A stretch of DNA of 58,510 bases from Thermoanaerobaculia bacterium (GTDB lineage: Bacteria; Acidobacteriota; Thermoanaerobaculia; Multivoradales; Multivoraceae): contig JAJEBV010000023.1 in assembly GCA_022822365.1 (NCBI GenBank), forward strand, positions 1 through 58,510. The letters run 5' to 3'. The notes below the pieces were generated by a model. The model did no database searches. It had not been told where the DNA came from and saw only the letters and a program-made list of their open reading frames with translations. This document shows positions 46,406-54,941 of the stretch, piece after piece; position 1 is the stretch's first letter; each line of letters opens with the position of its first letter. A program made the position numbers and the translations under genes.

Positions 46406-48265
46406 ATGACGAACCTCCGCCCCGCATGTGTGGCCGTGTGGGCGTGCGGAGCACTCCTTGCAGGCACCGCGGCCGCGCAGCGCGACGACGGTGTAACCAC
46501 TTTCGCCGATGTGATCGACGTGCGGGTCGTGAACGTCGAGGTCGTGGTCACCGACGAGCAGGGCCGCCGCGTCCACGGCCTGACCGCGGCGGACTTCGAG
46601 TTGCTCGTCGACGGCCGACCGGTCGCACTCGACTACTTCAGCGAGATCCGTGAGGGTCGCGCCGTGGCGGCGCCGGCTGGCGACGTACCGACAGTGCCCG
46701 CCCTGCGGCCGAACGCGCCCGTCGGCACGAGCTTCCTGGTCTTCATCGACGACTTCTTCTCGATCAAGCGGGACCGCGACCGGGTTCTGGATCGCCTGGA
46801 AGCTGACCTGGCGAAGCTCGGGCCGGCGGACCGGGTCGCCATCGTTGCCTTCGACGGACACTCGATAGCGAAGCTGACGGACTGGACCAACTCGTCCGAG
46901 AAGTTGACGGCGGCTCTGGACGAGGCGCGAGGGCGCGACGCCTACGGGCTCGACCGTCTGAGGGAGCAGATGGTCGGCGACACGGCGCGGGGCGAGCAGA
47001 TTCTCCTGCGTCGCGAAGGCGCCGAGGCTTTCCGCCGAGGTGCTTCGAACCTCACCCTGCTGCAGGCCCGCAACCCGCAAGCTCGACGGGGAGAACCAAC
47101 GCTGGAAGACACGTCGGGAGACCACGACGTGCGGTCAACCGTTCTCGACGGACTCTCGGGGGACACGGCGCGCGACGGATCCCTGGATCTGCTCAACGCG
47201 GCAGGGCTGGAGCGCCAACTGATGCGCTCCGTGCTCGCCGCCACGGCAACGATCCGCGGTTTCGCGGACCCTCCCGGCCGCAAGGCGATGCTGCTGCTCG
47301 CCAGCGGATGGCCGGAGTCGGCCGCGGCGTTCGTCGCCGGCGGCCTCCCCTCGAGTGCCGATCGGCCGTCGCTTTCGCCCGACGACAGCCTGATGAGCCG
47401 CGACGCCCTGTACGGCCCTCTCATGTCCGCCGCGAATCTGACCGGCTACACCCTCTACCCGGTCGACGTACCCGGTTTCGGCCCCGAAGCCCCCGGCGAC
47501 GTCTCGGTGGCGTTCGACGTGAGGGACGAGCCGGAAGCGGCGCTATTTTCCGACACGGATCCCACCCGACCCATCGGCGCCACCCAGGCAGGCGACAGCA
47601 CCTTCCTGCTGCAACGGGAAGCCCTGCAGCATGCCGCCCTGGAGCGGTTGGCCGGCGCCACGGGCGGCCTGGCGATGATCAACGACCAGCGCGACACGGC
47701 GCTGGCCGCGGCCATCGCCGACACCCGCTCGTACTACTGGCTCGGCGTGCAGCCGCAGCGAAGGGAGGACGGCGGCGTCCACGACGTCGAGGCTCGCCTG
47801 GTGGACCGCTCGGAACTCAGCCTGCGTACACGGGAAGGCTACGTCGACCTGTCGCCCGAAGCCGAGGTCCTGACGGCCATCGATACCGCCCTGCTCTTCG
47901 GCGACCCGCCTTCGACGGCACCGCTCCGCGTACGCCTTGGCGAGCCGGAACGGGCCGGAAGGCGGCTGCGCGTAGCAGCCGAACTGGCAGTCCCGCTGGA
48001 TCACGTCGTGTTCCTCAAAAGGGAGGGAATGTGGCAGGCCGAACTGGAGGTCTGGATCGCCGCAACGGACGAGACGGGCAACCGTTCGGAGACTTCGTTC
48101 CAGACGTTTCGGATCGCCGGGGACTATCCGCCCGAACCTGGCCAGACCTACTACATCGACACCGGCCTGGAACTTCGCAGGCGGGAGCACAGATTTGTCA
48201 TTGCAGTCTTCGATCCGCACTCAGGAGCGATCCTGACCTCGTCCGGGGAAATCCGCCCTCCATAG
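46406..48265 (+). CDS. VWFA-related secreted protein (Acidobacterial type)
   Basis: 619 residues; signal peptide ending GTAAAQRD (about 25). The N-terminal signature VRVVNVEVVVTDEQGRRVHGLTAADFELLVDGRPVALDYF is diagnostic of the 'VWFA-related, Acidobacteriota' family. A degenerate von Willebrand A domain follows (SFLVFIDDFFSIKRDRD replaces the usual DxSxS metal site; RKAMLLLASGWPE). The C-terminus is beta-rich. Likely extracellular protein-protein interaction. The stop is 3 bp from the stop of the convergent PEGA-PDZ operon, whose genes belong to the same theme. Confidence 0.88.
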   Translation: MTNLRPACVAVWACGALLAGTAAAQRDDGVTTFADVIDVRVVNVEVVVTDEQGRRVHGLTAADFELLVDGRPVALDYFSEIREGRAVAAPAGDVPTVPALRPNAPVGTSFLVFIDDFFSIKRDRDRVLDRLEADLAKLGPADRVAIVAFDGHSIAKLTDWTNSSEKLTAALDEARGRDAYGLDRLREQMVGDTARGEQILLRREGAEAFRRGASNLTLLQARNPQARRGEPTLEDTSGDHDVRSTVLDGLSGDTARDGSLDLLNAAGLERQLMRSVLAATATIRGFADPPGRKAMLLLASGWPESAAAFVAGGLPSSADRPSLSPDDSLMSRDALYGPLMSAANLTGYTLYPVDVPGFGPEAPGDVSVAFDVRDEPEAALFSDTDPTRPIGATQAGDSTFLLQREALQHAALERLAGATGGLAMINDQRDTALAAAIADTRSYYWLGVQPQRREDGGVHDVEARLVDRSELSLRTREGYVDLSPEAEVLTAIDTALLFGDPPSTAPLRVRLGEPERAGRRLRVAAELAVPLDHVVFLKREGMWQAELEVWIAATDETGNRSETSFQTFRIAGDYPPEPGQTYYIDTGLELRRREHRFVIAVFDPHSGAILTSSGEIRPP

Positions 48266-48268
48266 CCG

Positions 48269-50200
48269 TTACTCGTTCTGTTCGTTCAACGAATCCGCCC
48301 GGAGGCGGGCTCGCATGGCCAGAAACCGGCCCGGGTCCGACGACGTCACTTCCTCGAAGACTCCGCGAGCCCGCTGCCGGAACTCATGGTGCCCCGCTTC
48401 TGCGAGTGAAGCGAGGGCGAGACCGAGCGTGTAGCGCACGAGCCGAGCATCGGTTTCCTCAAGTCCGGCAACATCGATGGCCGCCAGACGCCGGGCCGCC
48501 TCCTCGGCTTCGGCGGTTCCGAGTAGCAGCGTCGCCAGGTCGAGTTCCAGAAGCCAGCGAGGGATGTCGCCTTCTCCGTCCAGCTCACGCAGGCGGCCGC
48601 TGGCGGCAGCGGCCAGCAGCAGGTCCGCGTCGAAGGGGTCCAAGGGCGCCCAGTTCCACTCGGGCGAGAGCGTGACCGCGGCGGCGCCTTGCTCGGCCAG
48701 GACCTCCAACTCCAGGGTGCCGCCGGGGCCCAGTTCCCCGAGAGCCGCACTCCACTGGAGCTCGGACGCCTCCCTGCCGCCAACCGACAGGATCTCCATC
48801 CCTGGCCGCAGGCCGGCCGCCGCCGCCGCGCTTCCCGGCTCCACTGCGGCCACGGCCAGCGCATCGCCGGCCAGGGACTCGATGACGATGGCGCCGACGT
48901 GTTGCGCCCGGCCGGCCGGTTCCGGGTCCAACGCGGCGAGCAGCCGCCACAGCGGGCCCGCTTCCAGACGACCGTTCTCGATCGGCAGATTCCGCAAATC
49001 CGGCCGAGCCGGTCCGGGGGCCGGCGCCCACCACCACAGATCGACCGCTTCCGCCACCAGGTCGTCGTCCAGGACGGCGGCCAGATAGAGCGCGGCCGGC
49101 AAGCGTTCCTGAAACCGCCGCTGGATCGTCTTCCAGTCCAGCTCCAGCCGGGCGGACGCCGCCCTCGACCGGAGCACGGCGGGTTCCACGCCGAATTCGT
49201 CCAGCAGGTCCGCACCTTCCGCGGCGCGGTCCAGCACCATGTAGACCGTTTCCTCGCGAAGAACATCGATGGCCGACGCCATCGCCCGGCGACCCGCCTC
49301 GTCGCTGCCGAAGATGCCGAGGAACGCGAGCGCGGGCCGCAGCTCGACGTCGACCTCCGTTCGCCCACCGTCCTCGACGGTCACGGACGTCTCGAAGTAG
49401 CCATGTATGCCGCGGCTGACCGTGATCGTGTGGACCCCCGGTGGCACGAGGACCTCCGGCGTCCACCCCTCACGGTTCGGTTGCAGCGCCCGGCCGTTGG
49501 CGAGCACCTCCGCATCCTCGGGTAGTCCCTTCAGGACGACGACGCCCCGCTCCGGCTCGAGCACGATGGGCGGCAGCGTTTCGTCGCCGAGACGACGCGC
49601 CGGGACCTCCGCGGACCACGTGCGATAGCCCTCCTTCCTGACCTCGACCCTCCAGGGACCCGCGGGGAGATCATCGATCCAAAGCCCCCGCGAGAATGCC
49701 TCACGCTCATTCCGGGCCGTCGTTCCCGGAGGAACGAAGCCCATCTCCGCCACGCCTGTCGTGCTGCCCCTCTGATAGCCGTCGACCAGAACGATCGCGT
49801 CGGCCGGAGCGGTGCGCAGCCGGAGAGTGGCGCTCTCGCGTCTCAGGCCGACCTCGACTTCGGTTTCTTCCCCGGCGGCCACGGTAAACCCGGCAAACGC
49901 CGTCCTGTAGCCGGGCCGTAGAACCTCGGCCAGATACTCGCCGGCCGGCAAGGCTTCGGGCGCCGGGGGAAAGCCGGAACTCCTGAACTCGAGCGGTCCC
50001 ACCCGGATCGTCGCGTCGACCGGCGTGACGAGGAAGAAGACCCGGCCGACCGGCGCCGCGGCATCCGTGGCCGTCTCCTCCGACGGCTGAGCCATACCTG
50101 CGGCGGCGACCATGCCGCAGAGCGCGAAGCAGGCGGCAGACGGAAGCGAAGGACCCGCCGCGGCAGGCCGGCGGCGGACGATTGCGGACCGCGCGGTCAC
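48269..50200 (-). CDS. Secreted PEGA-PDZ protein (paralogue of the N-terminal part of the upstream VWA protein)
   Basis: GTG 50200 overlaps the upstream stop (GTGA). 643 residues: signal peptide; PEGA-type beta repeats (about 50-290; IRVGPLEFRSSGFPPAPEALPAGEYLAEVLRPGYRT and similar); a helical/beta central part (ELRPALAFLGIFGSDEAGRRA; PAALYLAAVLDDDLVAEAVDLWWWAPAPGPARPD); a PDZ-like domain (about 432-500, AVAAVEPGSAAAAAGLRPGMEILSVGG) and a TPR-like helical end. The same order occurs in the first two thirds of the protein from 50197-53472, which has an extra VWA domain. It is the last gene of the operon. Confidence 0.85.
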   Translation of the reverse strand: MTARSAIVRRRPAAAGPSLPSAACFALCGMVAAAGMAQPSEETATDAAAPVGRVFFLVTPVDATIRVGPLEFRSSGFPPAPEALPAGEYLAEVLRPGYRTAFAGFTVAAGEETEVEVGLRRESATLRLRTAPADAIVLVDGYQRGSTTGVAEMGFVPPGTTARNEREAFSRGLWIDDLPAGPWRVEVRKEGYRTWSAEVPARRLGDETLPPIVLEPERGVVVLKGLPEDAEVLANGRALQPNREGWTPEVLVPPGVHTITVSRGIHGYFETSVTVEDGGRTEVDVELRPALAFLGIFGSDEAGRRAMASAIDVLREETVYMVLDRAAEGADLLDEFGVEPAVLRSRAASARLELDWKTIQRRFQERLPAALYLAAVLDDDLVAEAVDLWWWAPAPGPARPDLRNLPIENGRLEAGPLWRLLAALDPEPAGRAQHVGAIVIESLAGDALAVAAVEPGSAAAAAGLRPGMEILSVGGREASELQWSAALGELGPGGTLELEVLAEQGAAAVTLSPEWNWAPLDPFDADLLLAAAASGRLRELDGEGDIPRWLLELDLATLLLGTAEAEEAARRLAAIDVAGLEETDARLVRYTLGLALASLAEAGHHEFRQRARGVFEEVTSSDPGRFLAMRARLRADSLNEQNE

Positions 50201-53200
50201 GGGTAGTAGCCGCTCATCGTCCTGGCCCGTCGGCCTCCCGCCACGCGGACTTCCACCGGGCGGAAGGCGTCGCCGGCGCCTTCCTGGTTCGAGTTGTAGG
50301 CCAGCAGGTACTGCGAGCGCAACTCCTGCTCGATCTCCCGGTAGACGGGACGGAGTTCCCGAGCGGCGTCGATCAAGAAGGCCCGGCCGCCGGTCTCCGC
50401 CGCGAGTTCCTCCAGCTTGCTCTGAAGGACGGCCTCCGTTCGGCTGATGCCGAGGCCGATCGTGTAGATGACGATCTCCGAGTAGCGGGCGTACTCCAGG
50501 ACATCGTCGTACCTCGCGCTGCTCGACGTATCCGCGCCGTCCGACAGCAGGACGAGCGCGCGGCGGCCACGGACGCCACGGAAGTAGTAGAGCCCCATCA
50601 TCAAGGCGTCGTGCAGCGCCGTGCGGCCCGTCGCGCGGAGATCGCCAAGCGTGTCGACGACATCGCCGACGCCGGACGTTCGGCCGGCCAGGAGCTGGGG
50701 CCGCGTATCGAAGGCAATGGCGAAGCAACTGTCGCTGGGCTTCATCAGCCGAGTCAGGAACTGCCCCGCCGCCTCCTTCGCCTCGTCCAGGACGTCCTCC
50801 ATCGAGGCGGACGCGTCGATCGCCACGCCGACCGTCAGGGGCAGGTCCTCGACCAGTTCGAACTTCGCAACGTCCTGCCGCCGCCCATCCTCGAACACGG
50901 TGAAATCCGTTTCGCGCAGCCCGAGTACCGGCCTGTTCGCCCGGTCGACGACCGTCGTATAGAGCTCGACGAGGTCGACCTCCACGTTCTCCGTGATCCC
51001 CGAGGCCGTCAGAATCCGCACGTCCTCGGCGCTCGTGCCGTCGTCCAGCGTCGCCGTGACCGTCAGGTAGATCAGCTCGCCCACGCTCTCCGGTGCAGGC
51101 ACGGCGATCTCGGCGTGCCACGGCGGTCTCTGCAGCACCGCCTGCACCTGCTCGCCGACGCGGAACTCCACGCCGCTGACCTGGCGCTCCTCGGGCACGA
51201 CGAGCGTTACCCGCGCCTCGACCGGCCCCTGCACCCCAATGCCCTCCGGCGGCTCGTCGATCTGCAACCGGAGATCGCCGCGCTGCTGGTTCAGCACGAG
51301 TTCGTCCGAGGCGACGACCTTGCCCTCCGCGTTCAGCCCTTCGACGCGGATGACCTGCTGGGTCGGATAGCGGGCCAGGCGGAGCATCGCCCAGGGACGC
51401 GACCCGGTCTGCGTGGTCTGGAACTCCCCGTCCACCAGAAAGCGGACCGCCGCGATCTCCGTACCGCTGGCCAGAACCTCTGCGCGGTAGCTTCCGATGA
51501 CGATCTCGCTCCGGGGCGGCACGAGCGCCAGCGACGTCTTCGCATGAAGCCTGGACCGGGCCGCGATGGACGGCCCCCCGTCGCTCACCAGACGGCTGCG
51601 CTCGGCGTACTCGAGATCCCGGAAGACGGCGACCGCCTGATCGGCGTACTCCGGGCGGCCTTTCTCCGCCAGCTCGGTCAGGGCCAGGGCGAGGAGGTAC
51701 TCCACCGTGTCCTGACCCAGGCCGCCTCGCCGCGGCGCCCGAATCCTCCGCAGTCTGCCGACGGCCTGCTCCAGGTCGCCGCGAGCGAGGAGAATCGCAG
51801 CAAGCTCCAGTTCCAGCAACCAGGCGGGAACGTCCTCGTCCGGTTGCTCCAGTTGACGGACGAGATGGGCGGCCGCGGCGACCGGCAGAAGCTCCGGGTC
51901 GAACGGATCGAGCATGGACCATCCCCAGACGGGCTCGACGCGAAGGGGCTCGACCGCGCCGCTCCCGGCGACGAGGGAAACCTCCAGTGCATCGCCCGGT
52001 CGAAGGGCGGCAACAGCCGCCTCCCAGGTCTCGAACTCGGTCCCGGCTGCATGGCGCACGGCGGCGATCTCCTGCCCCGCTGCGAGCCCCGCCAGTTCCG
52101 CCGGCGAGCCGGGCTCGACCCCGCTGACGACGAGGCCACCGCTCGCCAGCGATTCGATGACCGTGGCGCCGATCGAGGGCGCCTGCCGATCGGGCGACGG
52201 ACGGAGCGCCGCGACAAGCTCGGCCAGGGCGCCGGAATCGAGCTGCCCCTCCCGCATCGGCACGGCCCGCGTGTCGGGCCGGCTGGGGCCCGGCGCCGCG
52301 GACCACCACCAGAGTCGCGCCGTTTCGGTCCCGGCGCCCAGTTCCACGGCCAGGTAGAGAGCCGCCGGGACAACCTCTTCCAAACGCTGGCGGAAAGCCG
52401 CCCAGTCCGGAGCGTCGCCGCCCAGTCCGGCGTCGCGCAGCAGGTCGAGGCCCACATCGGCACGGTCCCGGAACAGCCAGACGTTCTCCTCCCGGAAGAG
52501 CCCGATGGCGGCGCGCACCGCCTCGCCCTGAGCCGCATCGCCGCCGACGACGCCCAGGAAGGCGAGGGCCGGCCGCAACCTGACGTCGACATCCACCCGG
52601 CGCCGGTCTTCGGCGAGGACGGACGTCTCGAAGTAACCCGTCGTGCCCTGGGTGACTGCGAGCTCGTACCTGCCCGGCGCGAGGAACGCCTGGGGCGGGG
52701 TCGCGCCGCGCTCCACCGTCAGAGGCAGCCCTCCGCTCGTGACCGTCGCATCATCCGGCAGCCCTGGAAAGCCAACGGCGGCCCGCCGCCGCTCGAGGGA
52801 AACGGCCGGCAACTCGATGTCCCGCAGATCGGGAACATGCAGCGAGGCGTGGTAGCTCCTGAAACCATCGCTGGCAACTTCCAGCTCGTGGCTCCCGGGC
52901 TGCAGGCCCTCGATCCACACCGCAGGGGAATCAACTGCCGGCGACGGGGCTGTCGCAGCCCCTGACCGGCCGAAAGGGCCCTGCCGCTCCTGGCCGTCGA
53001 TGAGCACCCTCGCCCCGGGCGGCTGCAGCCGCAGCCTGAGGACCGCGCTCGTACGCTCGAGGCTTGCGGCCGGCTGGGCAACCTCTCCGGGCGTCACGCT
53101 GAAGATCAAGGTCGCCGGTCGATAGCCCGGGCGATCGGCGTACAGGAGGTACTCGCCAGCCGTAAGCGGCAGGGGCAGGGACGGATCGATCGGTTCGAGG

Positions 53201-53472
53201 GTCGGCGCCAGGGCCGCTATGGAATCCAGACTGGCGAGCCGGACGTTGGCGTCTGCCGGCTCGACGGCGAACGTCGCGAGCCCCAAACCTGTCGACCGTT
53301 CGTCCCCGCCGGCGGGCGCTTGCGAGGTCTCTTCCGCGGTGACCGCCGCCGCGCTCCCGTCCACCCGGGGCGTCTGCGGCCACGCCGCCGCCCAGCTCAG
53401 AAGGCCCACCGCGCACGCCGCCGCGATTCCCGGCGCCCGGCGCGGAAGCACGCCCAACCTCGTCAACGTCAC
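50197..53472 (-). CDS. PEGA-PDZ-VWA secreted protein (VWFA-related)
   Basis: 1091 residues; signal peptide ending AWPQT (about 34). PEGA-like repeats about 85-290; central domain (RPALAFLGVVGGDAAQGEAVRAAIGLF; LWWWSAAPGPSRPDTRAVP); PDZ-like domain about 412-510 (VSGVEPGSPAELAGLAAGQEIAAV); TPR-like helices; Ig-like region; then the VWFA signature (EVDLVELYTTVVDRANRPVLGLRETDFTVFEDGR) and a full VWA domain. That domain has an intact metal site: DASAS at 886-890, Thr in GRTALHDAL and SDGADTSS. Unlike the other VWFA proteins here it should bind a metal ion. Downstream coupling by GTGA. Confidence 0.9.
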   Translation of the reverse strand: MTLTRLGVLPRRAPGIAAACAVGLLSWAAAWPQTPRVDGSAAAVTAEETSQAPAGGDERSTGLGLATFAVEPADANVRLASLDSIAALAPTLEPIDPSLPLPLTAGEYLLYADRPGYRPATLIFSVTPGEVAQPAASLERTSAVLRLRLQPPGARVLIDGQERQGPFGRSGAATAPSPAVDSPAVWIEGLQPGSHELEVASDGFRSYHASLHVPDLRDIELPAVSLERRRAAVGFPGLPDDATVTSGGLPLTVERGATPPQAFLAPGRYELAVTQGTTGYFETSVLAEDRRRVDVDVRLRPALAFLGVVGGDAAQGEAVRAAIGLFREENVWLFRDRADVGLDLLRDAGLGGDAPDWAAFRQRLEEVVPAALYLAVELGAGTETARLWWWSAAPGPSRPDTRAVPMREGQLDSGALAELVAALRPSPDRQAPSIGATVIESLASGGLVVSGVEPGSPAELAGLAAGQEIAAVRHAAGTEFETWEAAVAALRPGDALEVSLVAGSGAVEPLRVEPVWGWSMLDPFDPELLPVAAAAHLVRQLEQPDEDVPAWLLELELAAILLARGDLEQAVGRLRRIRAPRRGGLGQDTVEYLLALALTELAEKGRPEYADQAVAVFRDLEYAERSRLVSDGGPSIAARSRLHAKTSLALVPPRSEIVIGSYRAEVLASGTEIAAVRFLVDGEFQTTQTGSRPWAMLRLARYPTQQVIRVEGLNAEGKVVASDELVLNQQRGDLRLQIDEPPEGIGVQGPVEARVTLVVPEERQVSGVEFRVGEQVQAVLQRPPWHAEIAVPAPESVGELIYLTVTATLDDGTSAEDVRILTASGITENVEVDLVELYTTVVDRANRPVLGLRETDFTVFEDGRRQDVAKFELVEDLPLTVGVAIDASASMEDVLDEAKEAAGQFLTRLMKPSDSCFAIAFDTRPQLLAGRTSGVGDVVDTLGDLRATGRTALHDALMMGLYYFRGVRGRRALVLLSDGADTSSSARYDDVLEYARYSEIVIYTIGLGISRTEAVLQSKLEELAAETGGRAFLIDAARELRPVYREIEQELRSQYLLAYNSNQEGAGDAFRPVEVRVAGGRRARTMSGYYP

Positions 53473-53476
53473 GCCA

Positions 53477-54847
53477 CTACTCGACGATCAGCACGGTTTC
53501 CATGCGGCCCTCGCCGATGAAGACGCGGCCCATGCCGTCGACAGCGATGTCCATCGGATTCCGCAGCTCGAGGCCTCCGCCCGGCAGGACCGGGCCGATG
53601 GCCGCCAGCTCCACGCCCTCGCGGTCGTAAACCTGCACGCGGCGCGCCGCCCGATCCAGGACGTAGCTGTTGCCGAAGGCATCCACCGCCAACGCCTCCG
53701 GACGCTGCCAGGCGCCGGTTATCGTTCCGGCCAACTCCCAGTCGTCCCGGAAGATGAGCACGGAAGGCGGCGACGACCTGGAACCGGCGTCCAGCACATG
53801 GACCGTGGCGCCCGGACCGGGCGCCAGATCGACGGGCTGCTCGAGCGTCGAGGGACTGTAGTCCAGGAATCGCCGGTTCCGGTCGTAGCGGAGGACGACA
53901 TCCACCCGGCGCGAGAGGACGATCCAGCGACCGAACGGTCCCCGGTGCAAACCGACGATCTGATCGAGCCTGCCGCCCGAAGGCCGCTCGAAGTTGACGG
54001 CCGCGGCCTGGCCGGCGGCGTCTCCGCGGAGCACGCTGTTCGGTGTCGCAACGTAGGCGGCGAGCCCCCCCACCGGGTCCGCCGTAACGAGGCTCGCCCG
54101 CACGATGCCCCGCAACTCCCGACTCGCCACCGTCTTGCGATCCGGATCCAGCAACACCACACGGTCCCCGTCCGCCGCCAGCAGCTCGCCCCGAGGCCCC
54201 GCGGCGACCGTCCGCGGCCGCTTCAGCTTCAGCGGTTCCGGCAGGTAGTCGGACGGCAAATGGATGTCGCTCCTGGTCCACGGACTTCGACCGGCAAACG
54301 GCCGGAGCAGCAGCCGGTGAATCCGCGTCATCCGCTCCAGCGCCAGCCGGGCCACGTCGACCCCCGACCCATCGACGTTCCCGGCGCCCGGGATCTCTCC
54401 TTCGATCCGAGCCAGGGCTCCGGCGCGAGCCTGCCGCAGGTGATCGGCCGCAAGCCGCCAGTCGCCCCGGTCGAGAAGGACCTCGGCCAGTTCGAGGTGC
54501 GCCCTCGGGGTCCACTCGCTGCTCGGTTCACGCTCCAGTACCTGCAGCAACTCGCCCGCGGCCGCGTTCGTTGCGCCCAGGCGGCGGCCCAGACCGGCGG
54601 CCTCCACCAGAGCGCGGCTGCGATCCGGGAACGCGGGCAGCAGGTCGCGCGGATGCCGCCTGCTCAGCGACAGCAGTTCCGCGCGCGACGCCTCGAGTTC
54701 CGCAGGGCTGGCGGCGGTCCGAGCGGCGGCAAGAACCGTTTCGATCTCGCCGGCGATCGATGGCGGTTGGCCAATCAGCGCCTGTCCTCCAGCAACGAGC
54801 AGGGACAAGGCCGACACCAGGAGGGGCGGAGTGGGCCGGAGCGGCAT
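53477..54847 (-). CDS. Secreted NHL/six-bladed beta-propeller protein with N-terminal helical repeats
   Basis: I choose ATG 54847 because it begins just before a signal peptide (LLVSALSLLVAGGQALIGQ); ATG 54907 is a possible alternative. 456 residues: TPR-like helices (about 30-150; WTPRAHLELAEVLLDRGDWRLAADHLRQA), then blades with NHL character (RPRTVAAGPRGELLAADGDRVVLLDPD; RPEALAVDAFGNSYVLDRAARRVQVYDREG; RNPMDIAVDGMGRVFIGEG). A protein- or ligand-binding scaffold. It ends 4 bp before the VWA protein start, so it is in the same operon. Confidence 0.82.
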   Translation of the reverse strand: MPLRPTPPLLVSALSLLVAGGQALIGQPPSIAGEIETVLAAARTAASPAELEASRAELLSLSRRHPRDLLPAFPDRSRALVEAAGLGRRLGATNAAAGELLQVLEREPSSEWTPRAHLELAEVLLDRGDWRLAADHLRQARAGALARIEGEIPGAGNVDGSGVDVARLALERMTRIHRLLLRPFAGRSPWTRSDIHLPSDYLPEPLKLKRPRTVAAGPRGELLAADGDRVVLLDPDRKTVASRELRGIVRASLVTADPVGGLAAYVATPNSVLRGDAAGQAAAVNFERPSGGRLDQIVGLHRGPFGRWIVLSRRVDVVLRYDRNRRFLDYSPSTLEQPVDLAPGPGATVHVLDAGSRSSPPSVLIFRDDWELAGTITGAWQRPEALAVDAFGNSYVLDRAARRVQVYDREGVELAAIGPVLPGGGLELRNPMDIAVDGMGRVFIGEGRMETVLIVE

Positions 54848-54941
54848 CGGGATCGGCAAGAGTGAAGGGCGGACGCTATCAACTCTCGGCTGCGCTTCCT
54901 GTCGCATGCAGGAACGACGGCTCAAGCCCGGTCTGAAGAGT